Of a stretch of 8,999 nucleotides of DNA, positions 1 through 5,103 are shown piece after piece. This stretch comes from an uncultured Clostridia bacterium (GTDB lineage Bacteria; Bacillota; Clostridia; Lachnospirales; Lachnospiraceae). The DNA lies in assembly GCA_946405675.1 (NCBI GenBank), contig CAMJIC010000096.1, forward strand, positions 1 through 8,999, read 5' to 3'. The translations under genes and the position numbers were made by a program. A model generated the notes under the pieces. The model saw only the letters and a list, made by a program, of their open reading frames with translations, searched no databases and was not told the DNA's origin. How positions within the stretch are numbered: the stretch's first letter is position 1; each line of letters starts with the position of its first letter.

Positions 1-80
1 AACCTGCTGTAATTTTCCGACTCTGTTCGAACCGGAGTGTTCCCGCCTTACTCAATCCGGACTTTTGCACCGCCTGTTTT

Positions 81-1394
81 TTAGGAGGCATGCATCCCTG
101 CCACATAGCCGCTTGACCATGCCCACTGAAGATTATACCCACCACATGGGCCGTCCACATCGATCAGCTCCCCGGCCAGGTATATGCCCTTCAGATCCTC
201 TGACCGGCATTCCAATGTCTGCGGATCAATCTCTGAGAGCTTCACTCCTCCGACGCAGATCTGCGCACTGTCAAAGTCCCTCAGCCGTACTGCCTTCAGC
301 CGGAAATCCTTCATGGCTTCGGCAAGGCTTTTGCCTGACTGTTCCCGGGACGCAATCACTGCGCCAATCAGCCTGGACGGAACAAAACCAGCTAATAGCT
401 TTTCAGGGGCGATGCCGCTGAACCGGTCCAGAAGATTACGGATCATCTTTTCCAATTCCAAGGCCGGAACATCCGGAAGAAGGTCAAGGCTGAGTGTCAC
501 GCTGCATCCGTCATGAAGAGCACGCACCACCGCCCGGCTCAGATTGAAGACAACCACACCCGAAAGGTCATGCTGTGTGAACTGTACCTGGCCTTTCTCT
601 GATGCGATGACACGTCCATCGGCAAGAACCGTCACCAGCGCTGTGGTTCTTGTTCCGGAGGCTGCTATAAGAACATCTGCCGGCGTGCCGGAAGCCTGGG
701 CCAGTTTGTCAATGCCCTTCTTCCTGGATCCCGGAACATACGCTTTTGCGTCCGGTTCCGGAAGCTTGCAGGTGACAGCAGTCAGGCCCGGCAATATGTC
801 CGTCACATCGATTCCCAGCATTCGTGCAAGCTCATATCCGCTTCCGTTCGATCCCGTAGAAGGAACCGCTCTGGAACCGCAGCACAAAACAACACTGTCC
901 GCAGGATAACTCCAGGTTTTTGTCCTGACGCGCCAGGCACAGCTGATTCCATCCTCCTGGATGCCATCTTCATTCCTCTCGACAGCGACCACTTCTTCAT
1001 TGTACTTCAGCTTAACGTTCAGGGAATCCAGGGTACGCAGAAGAATCTCCAGCACACTGGCCGATTGTCCCGTTGCAGGGTATACATAACTCTCATGCTC
1101 TACCGTTGTCAGAAGCCCTGCATCCTGAAAAAACGAAAGTGTATCTTTCACCGAAAACTGCGAGAACACAGCTTCCACGAGCTGCCTGGAGCCATCCCAG
1201 TCCGAGGAACTGTACACGGACTGGATCAACGGATTCAGGTTTGTCAGATTGCACCGTCCGTTTCCGGTCAGAAGAAGCTTTCTGCCAGGCCTTTGTCCCG
1301 CCTCAAGCAACGTCGTCTGCGCACCGTTTCGTGCGGATGCGATCGCTGCCATCATTCCGGACGGCCCACCTCCGATCACGATCACCTGCTTCAT
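81..1394 (-). CDS. HI0933/YhiN-family FAD-binding protein (putative NAD(P)/FAD-dependent oxidoreductase)
   Basis: The 437-residue product is a cytosolic flavoprotein of the HI0933 family (also seen labelled BaiN or aminoacetone-oxidase-like). The N-terminal Rossmann motif VIVIGGGPSGMMAA is at residues 4-17, followed by the family signature GRKLLLTGNGRCNLTN at 37-52. A second nucleotide-contact segment, LCCGSRAVPSTGSNGSGYEL near 169-188, stands where relatives usually have a GGKS or GGKA-type sequence, so the CCGSRA version is somewhat divergent. The C-terminal FAD-closing motif is GIYLAGELIDVDGPCGGYNL from about 403 to 422. AGGAG lies seven bases before ATG 1394, fixing the start. It follows the hemolysin III gene by 24 bases and is probably co-transcribed with it. 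The cellular substrate of the family is not established and nothing here settles it. The stop is TAA. Confidence 0.95.
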   Translation of the reverse strand: MKQVIVIGGGPSGMMAAIASARNGAQTTLLEAGQRPGRKLLLTGNGRCNLTNLNPLIQSVYSSSDWDGSRQLVEAVFSQFSVKDTLSFFQDAGLLTTVEHESYVYPATGQSASVLEILLRTLDSLNVKLKYNEEVVAVERNEDGIQEDGISCAWRVRTKTWSYPADSVVLCCGSRAVPSTGSNGSGYELARMLGIDVTDILPGLTAVTCKLPEPDAKAYVPGSRKKGIDKLAQASGTPADVLIAASGTRTTALVTVLADGRVIASEKGQVQFTQHDLSGVVVFNLSRAVVRALHDGCSVTLSLDLLPDVPALELEKMIRNLLDRFSGIAPEKLLAGFVPSRLIGAVIASREQSGKSLAEAMKDFRLKAVRLRDFDSAQICVGGVKLSEIDPQTLECRSEDLKGIYLAGELIDVDGPCGGYNLQWAWSSGYVAGMHAS

Positions 1395-1418
1395 TTTCCT
1401 GCTCCTTTCATGTCTTCC

Positions 1419-2075
1419 TCAGGCAATATAGAAATACATGGCAATAAAATGACATATGCTCCCTCCCATCACAAACAGATGGAAGATCTCATGCGTTCCG
1501 AAGTTCTTATGCCTTGCATTGAAGGCGGGAAGCTTCAGCGCATAGATCACGCCGCCGACTGTATACAGAATCCCTCCGGCCAAAAACCAGTAAAACGCAG
1601 TACGGTTGAGGTCCGAAAGCAATGATGGGAATGCCGTGACGCAGGCCCACCCCATGCCGATATAGAGTACGGAGGAAAACCATTTGGGGCATGTGATCCA
1701 GAATAACTTGATCAGGATACCCGCAATCGCAATGCTCCATACCAGTATGCAAAGGTTCCTTCCGGTCGGCTGCTTCAGGACAAGAACACATACCGGCGTA
1801 TAGGTTCCCGCAATGAGCAGGGAGATCGCGCTGTGATCGATCTTCTGAAGGATCCGGTTTACCTTCTGGCTGATATCAAAGGTATGGTAAGTCGTAGATG
1901 CCCCGTACAGAATCATCATGCTCAGGACAAAAACGAGCATGCACATGAGTGTTGTATTGCCTTCACGGCCGGCTGATTTGGCAAGCAAAGGCAGTGCCGC
2001 AGCCACCGTCAGTACCAGTCCGATAAAATGAGTGATTGCGCTCCCAGGTTCTTTGATCCGATCCATCAGTCTCAT
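1419..2075 (-). CDS. Hemolysin III (YqfA/PAQR) family seven-helix membrane protein
   Basis: The 218-residue protein is a hydrophobic integral membrane protein of the hemolysin III family, relatives of eukaryotic PAQR/adiponectin receptors within the CREST superfamily of putative metal-dependent membrane hydrolases. About seven hydrophobic helices can be drawn, near residues 17-35, 42-62, 83-101, 108-127, 134-152, 162-180 and 198-217. The superfamily metal-site residues are all present: S60-xxx-H64 in YGASTTYHTF, D80 in KIDHSAISLLIAGTYTP, and H195-xxx-H199 in HEIFHLFVMGG. The N-terminal EPGSAITHFIG motif is typical. The hemolysin name comes from a Bacillus cereus protein, and cytolysis should not be assumed; the natural substrate is unknown. 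The start ATG 2075 has GGGAGG ten bases upstream, and a predicted promoter lies about 75 bases before it. The next gene begins 24 bases after the stop. Confidence 0.95.
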   Translation of the reverse strand: MRLMDRIKEPGSAITHFIGLVLTVAAALPLLAKSAGREGNTTLMCMLVFVLSMMILYGASTTYHTFDISQKVNRILQKIDHSAISLLIAGTYTPVCVLVLKQPTGRNLCILVWSIAIAGILIKLFWITCPKWFSSVLYIGMGWACVTAFPSLLSDLNRTAFYWFLAGGILYTVGGVIYALKLPAFNARHKNFGTHEIFHLFVMGGSICHFIAMYFYIA

Positions 2076-2147
2076 AAGATGCCTGCCTCCCTGTAATGCA
2101 TATACTGTGGTTTCTGAACGTAGTTTTTAAAACCAGATGCAGTTATG

Positions 2148-2176
2148 ATTATACAGGTTTTCCGTATGGAAGGCAA
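2148..2176 (-). promoter_or_regulatory. Predicted sigma-A-type promoter for the hemolysin III/flavoprotein pair
   Basis: On the minus strand a TTGCCT -35 box (2171-2176) is followed by a 17-base spacer and a consensus TATAAT -10 box (2148-2153). Transcription would start near 2141, giving a leader of about 65 bases that holds a weak hairpin (TGGTTT at 2108-2113 with AAACCA at 2130-2135). The spacer contains an imperfect TTCC-N4-GGAA dyad that could be a repressor site, which is speculative. Confidence 0.65.
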
Positions 2177-2221
2177 GCGCAGCCATAACATATGCATTCT
2201 AAAAAGGCTGCATAGTTACCA

Positions 2222-2269
2222 TTCACTGTCTGGCTGGTTAGGCCATGGTTTAAACGGCCGGACAGTGAA
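2222..2269. repeat. 13-bp inverted repeat between trmL and the hemolysin III gene
   Basis: TTCACTGTCTGGC at 2222-2234 pairs with GCCGGACAGTGAA at 2257-2269. The arms match at 12 of 13 positions, with the odd pair a wobble on plus-strand RNA and a C-A mismatch on minus-strand RNA. The 22-base loop contains two palindromes, CCATGG and GTTTAAAC. It lies 23 bases after the trmL stop, where a terminator is expected, but the only T-run in the minus direction (five T at 2205-2201) begins 16 bases past the stem. It could be an atypical or Rho-assisted terminator, an mRNA 3'-end stabiliser, or a protein-binding dyad ahead of the next promoter. Confidence 0.65.
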
Positions 2270-2292
2270 CAATATCATTGCAGGTCAGAGGA

Positions 2293-2754
2293 TCAGCTCA
2301 GGCCCGCGAAGCCTTCCTGCCTGAGAGCTTCATAGAGAACAATGGAAACGCAGTCACTCAGGTTCATGGAGATGACGCCCTCCTTCATGGGAATGCGCAC
2401 ACTCGTGTCCGGATACCGGTCCAGGATCTCCTGCGGAATTCCGGTGCTTTCTTTGCCGAAAAGGAGGAAGCTGTCTGGACGGTAGCGCATTTCATCGCAG
2501 CGTGTCCTGCCGCCTGTCTCAACGGGGTAGATCACAGCACCGGGATTTTGCCTGAGAAAATCATCAAAATCCGCATACCGCACCACATCGAGCATTTTCC
2601 AGTGGTACATGCCTGCACGTTTCAGGTGGCTGTCCGAAAGGCTGAACGAGATCGGCTCGATCAGGTGAAGCCTTGCCCCGACTGCAACGCAGGTGCGGCC
2701 GATGTTGCCGGTGTTTGCCGGTTTTTCCGGCTCATACAGCACGATATTCCACAT
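2293..2754 (-). CDS. trmL: tRNA (cytidine/uridine(34)-2'-O)-methyltransferase TrmL
   Basis: TrmL is a small SPOUT-class (trefoil-knot) enzyme that uses S-adenosylmethionine to 2'-O-methylate the wobble pyrimidine 34 of certain leucine tRNAs. The 153-residue protein has family length and all the hallmarks: NTGNIGRTC at residues 14-22 (with the catalytic-type Arg at 20), LKRAGMYHW at 44-52, FGKESTGIP at 99-107, and the knot segment RIPM...SMNLSDCVSIVLYEALRQ at 120-146. Its ATG directly follows the TAA of the upstream gene with no gap. A GGAAGG ribosome binding site lies inside the end of that gene, so translation is probably coupled. In E. coli, TrmL prefers tRNA already carrying the isopentenyl group made by MiaA, which fits the shared operon. 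It is the last gene of this block, with a dyad 23 bases beyond the stop. A YibK-like label is the same family. Confidence 0.95.
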   Translation of the reverse strand: MWNIVLYEPEKPANTGNIGRTCVAVGARLHLIEPISFSLSDSHLKRAGMYHWKMLDVVRYADFDDFLRQNPGAVIYPVETGGRTRCDEMRYRPDSFLLFGKESTGIPQEILDRYPDTSVRIPMKEGVISMNLSDCVSIVLYEALRQEGFAGLS

Positions 2755-4089
2755 TTATTCCCTTCCAATCTGGATGATCCCCTTGTCCGCAAGCCTTTGT
2801 GCTGCTTTCAGGATTCCGAATCTGGCATGCTCCCAGGTCAGGCCGCCCTGGAAATAAGCGGCATATGGTTCATGGAGCGGTCCGTCTGCGGAAAGCTCGA
2901 TAGAGGATCCCTGGATGAACGCGCCTGCTGCCATGATGACATCGCTGTCATATCCCGGCATTGCCCATGGCTCCGGGGTGACGTAGGAATCCACCGGTGC
3001 CGCAGCCTGGATTCCTTCACAGAATGCCCTCAATCCCTGCGGGGTTTTGAATTCGATTGCCTGGATGATATCGTTCCTGGGGGATCTTGCGTCCGGAATA
3101 CAGTGATAGCCGAACCGTTCAAACAATGCTGCCGCAAAGATCGCGCCCTTCAGTGCCCCTGCCGTGACAGTCGGAGCAAGGAACAGCCCCTGATAGAAAG
3201 AACGGTTTATCTGCAGGCTGGCGCCGACTTCCCGGCCAAGTCCGGGGGAGGTCAGGCGGACTGCGCAGTTTTCCACGCATTCCCTTGTCCCTGCAATATA
3301 TCCTCCCATCGGGGCAAGACCCCCGCCGGGATTCTTGATCAAAGAGCCGACGGTCATGTCCGCCCCATAGTCCGATGGCTCCACCGTATCCACGAATTCC
3401 CCATAGCAGTTATCCACCATCACGATGATATCCGGGCGGATCGTTTTGATCATATGGATCACTTCTCCGATCTCATCCACCGAAAGAGACGGGCGAGTAA
3501 GATACCCCTTTGAGCGTTGGATCGCGGCAATGCGTGTCTTCGGGCCAAGGGAGCTTCGGATCGCATCAAAGTCGAAGCTCCCGTCTTCCTTCAGTTCCAC
3601 CTGCCGGTAAGTGATCCCGTATTCCGCAAGGCTTCCCCTGGAGGGACGGATCCCGATGACCTCCTCGAGTGTATCATAAGGCTTGCCGCTGACGGAAACC
3701 ATCTCATCCCCTGGCCGCAGATTCGCTGCCAGCGCAAGGCTGAGCGCATGGGTTCCGCAGGTGATCTGCGAACGGACCAGTGCATCCTCCGTGTGGAACA
3801 CATCTGCATAGACCTTCTCCAGGTCATCCCTGCCCGCATCATTGTAGCCGTAACCGGTCGATCCGTTGAAATGCTCGGCACTGATCCGGTTTTTCTGCAT
3901 GGCATGCAGCACCTTCAGCTGGTTCACCTGGGCAATCTCATCGATCGCTTCAAACCGCTCCCTCAGGTTCTTCAGAACCTTGTCCGCCAGCTCCCAAAGC
4001 GCTGGAGAGATCCCCATGTGCGCATAGTAATTCCTCACTGACATCTTACTTCTCAGAGTATCACGCTTCGCTTCAAACTGTTGGCTCAT
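2755..4089 (-). CDS. YnbB-family PLP-dependent enzyme ('methionine gamma-lyase family' / aluminium resistance protein)
   Basis: The 444-residue product belongs to the fold-type I PLP family often labelled methionine gamma-lyase family or aluminium resistance protein, with Bacillus subtilis YnbB as a member. Visible features are a conserved N-terminal NQLKVLHAMQKNRIS near residues 56-70, a CGTHALSLAL segment at 111-120 and VSGKPYDTLEEVIG at 133-146 in the cofactor-binding region, VDNCYGEFV at 225-233 with the Asp expected to contact the PLP pyridine nitrogen, and SLIKNPGGGLAPMGGYI at 249-265, where K252 is the likely Schiff-base lysine. There is no signal peptide or membrane segment, so it should be cytosolic. 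Substrate and physiological role are not established for this family; the lyase name comes from sequence similarity. It sits between two tRNA-modification genes, 17 bases after miaA and abutting trmL, so it is almost surely co-transcribed. A TTG at 4110 could add seven residues but lacks a ribosome binding site. Confidence 0.93.
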   Translation of the reverse strand: MSQQFEAKRDTLRSKMSVRNYYAHMGISPALWELADKVLKNLRERFEAIDEIAQVNQLKVLHAMQKNRISAEHFNGSTGYGYNDAGRDDLEKVYADVFHTEDALVRSQITCGTHALSLALAANLRPGDEMVSVSGKPYDTLEEVIGIRPSRGSLAEYGITYRQVELKEDGSFDFDAIRSSLGPKTRIAAIQRSKGYLTRPSLSVDEIGEVIHMIKTIRPDIIVMVDNCYGEFVDTVEPSDYGADMTVGSLIKNPGGGLAPMGGYIAGTRECVENCAVRLTSPGLGREVGASLQINRSFYQGLFLAPTVTAGALKGAIFAAALFERFGYHCIPDARSPRNDIIQAIEFKTPQGLRAFCEGIQAAAPVDSYVTPEPWAMPGYDSDVIMAAGAFIQGSSIELSADGPLHEPYAAYFQGGLTWEHARFGILKAAQRLADKGIIQIGRE

Positions 4090-4102
4090 CGGTAAACTGT
4101 TT

Positions 4103-4107
4103 CTCCT
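4103..4107 (-). promoter_or_regulatory. Ribosome binding site of the PLP-enzyme gene, overlapping the miaA stop
   Basis: AGGAG on the minus strand begins with the last base of the miaA stop codon (reading TGAGGAG). It lies 13 bases before ATG 4089, which is longer than ideal. No other start codon lies between, so either ATG 4089 is used with a long spacer, or translation begins at the next in-frame ATG at 4044, which has only a weak GAGAAG before it. Confidence 0.55.
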
Positions 4108-5060
4108 CAACTATTACTAGTTACAACTATCCCTTTTTCACTCAGGATCCGCAGCATCTCCCGAAGGATCTTCTCCTCGTCTGAACCATACGCATCCAGG
4201 TTAATCCAGACGACATCCTTTTCCCGGCGAAACCAGGTGAGCTGGCGTTTGGCAAAATGTCTGGTATTTTGCTTGATCAGGCGCACCGCCTCGTCATAGG
4301 GAATCTCCCCCGAAAGGAAGCGGAGCATTTCAGCATACCCCAGTCCCTTCATGGAAGTCATTTCCGGTGTTAGTCCCTGCTCCTTCAGATGCCGGACCTC
4401 ATCCACAAGGCCGTCAGACAGCATGTCATCCACGCGCCGGTTGATCTTTTCGTAAACCCGACTGCGTTCCTGCGTCAGCACAAAGTAACACAGCCTGTAT
4501 GGAGACGTTTTCTCACGCTCTCTTTGGTTATGCTCGGAAATCCTGCTTCCGGTCTTCTGATAGAATTCCAGGGCCCGGATCGTACGGCGGATATTATTGG
4601 GATGGATAGCTTTCGCTGCTTCCGGATCCGCCTTTTCCAGCATCGCATGGAGATATGCAGGATCCTTACAGCCTGCAAGCATTCTTCGGAAAGACGGATC
4701 TGCGTCATTTTCGGTAAAATCAATGTCATATACCACGGACTGGATATAGAAGCCGGTCCCGCCTGCCAGGATCGGGATCTTCCCGCGCGATATGATCTCC
4801 GTCATGGCCTGCTTTGCCAGCGACTGGAACCTGACCACGTCAAAGGGTTCAGAAGGATCCAGCACATCGATGAGATGATGCCTGACCCCGTCCATCTCCT
4901 CAGGCCTGATCTTCGCAGAGCCGATGTCCATTCCGCGGTAGACCTGCATGGAATCCGCGGAAATGATCTCGCCCCCGATCTTTTTTGCGAGGGCGACAGA
5001 CAGCTTCGTCTTCCCTACCGCAGTCGGCCCTGCAACGACCACCAGTTTCTTCTGCTCCAT
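4107..5060 (-). CDS. miaA: tRNA dimethylallyltransferase MiaA
   Basis: MiaA transfers a dimethylallyl group from dimethylallyl diphosphate to N6 of adenosine 37 in tRNAs reading UNN codons, giving i6A37, which stabilises codon-anticodon pairing. The 317-residue product has the family length. Visible motifs are the P-loop GPTAVGKT at 11-18, DSMQVYRGMDIGSAK at 36-50 (catalytic Asp at 36), GGTGFYIQ at 100-107, NIRRTIRALE at 156-165, the MKGLGYAEM segment at 237-245, and the RHFAKRQLTWFRR signature at 267-279 in the C-terminal part of the enzyme. The gene starts 43 bases after the mutL stop and ends in TGA. The last bases of the gene overlap the ribosome binding site of the next gene, suggesting translational coupling. 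Its pairing with mutL is a common gene order in many bacteria. Identity is certain; the start is well supported but not proven. Confidence 0.97.
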   Translation of the reverse strand: MEQKKLVVVAGPTAVGKTKLSVALAKKIGGEIISADSMQVYRGMDIGSAKIRPEEMDGVRHHLIDVLDPSEPFDVVRFQSLAKQAMTEIISRGKIPILAGGTGFYIQSVVYDIDFTENDADPSFRRMLAGCKDPAYLHAMLEKADPEAAKAIHPNNIRRTIRALEFYQKTGSRISEHNQREREKTSPYRLCYFVLTQERSRVYEKINRRVDDMLSDGLVDEVRHLKEQGLTPEMTSMKGLGYAEMLRFLSGEIPYDEAVRLIKQNTRHFAKRQLTWFRREKDVVWINLDAYGSDEEKILREMLRILSEKGIVVTSNS

Positions 5061-5066
5061 TCGTTT

Positions 5067-5071
5067 TCTCC
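5067..5071 (-). promoter_or_regulatory. Ribosome binding site that fixes the miaA start
   Basis: GGAGA on the minus strand lies six bases before ATG at 5060. Two longer in-frame starts exist (ATG 5078 and ATG 5171). The first lacks a well-placed Shine-Dalgarno, and the second would add 37 residues and overlap the end of mutL. The 5060 start gives a protein that begins right at the MiaA P-loop region, as is usual. Confidence 0.75.
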
Positions 5072-5103
5072 ATTCCATCACAGGGTATGCTGAAACCTTC
5101 AGG

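Noticed and set aside
21..37. A tRNA T-arm-like hairpin (CTCTG, TTCGAAC, CGGAG) on the plus strand
   Set aside because: The five-pair stem and T-loop fit, but the bases before it give no pairing anticodon stem, and no CCA follows the would-be acceptor strand. The window edge prevents a full test, so a tRNA cannot be supported.
2191..2214. TATGCA...TGCATA inverted repeat with a T5 run on the minus strand, as a terminator
   Set aside because: The stem is only six A+T-rich pairs and the T-run lies inside the loop rather than after the stem.
2278..3513. A 411-codon open frame on the plus strand, antisense to trmL and the PLP enzyme
   Set aside because: Same shadow pattern: no domain motif, and composition dictated by the well-supported genes on the other strand.
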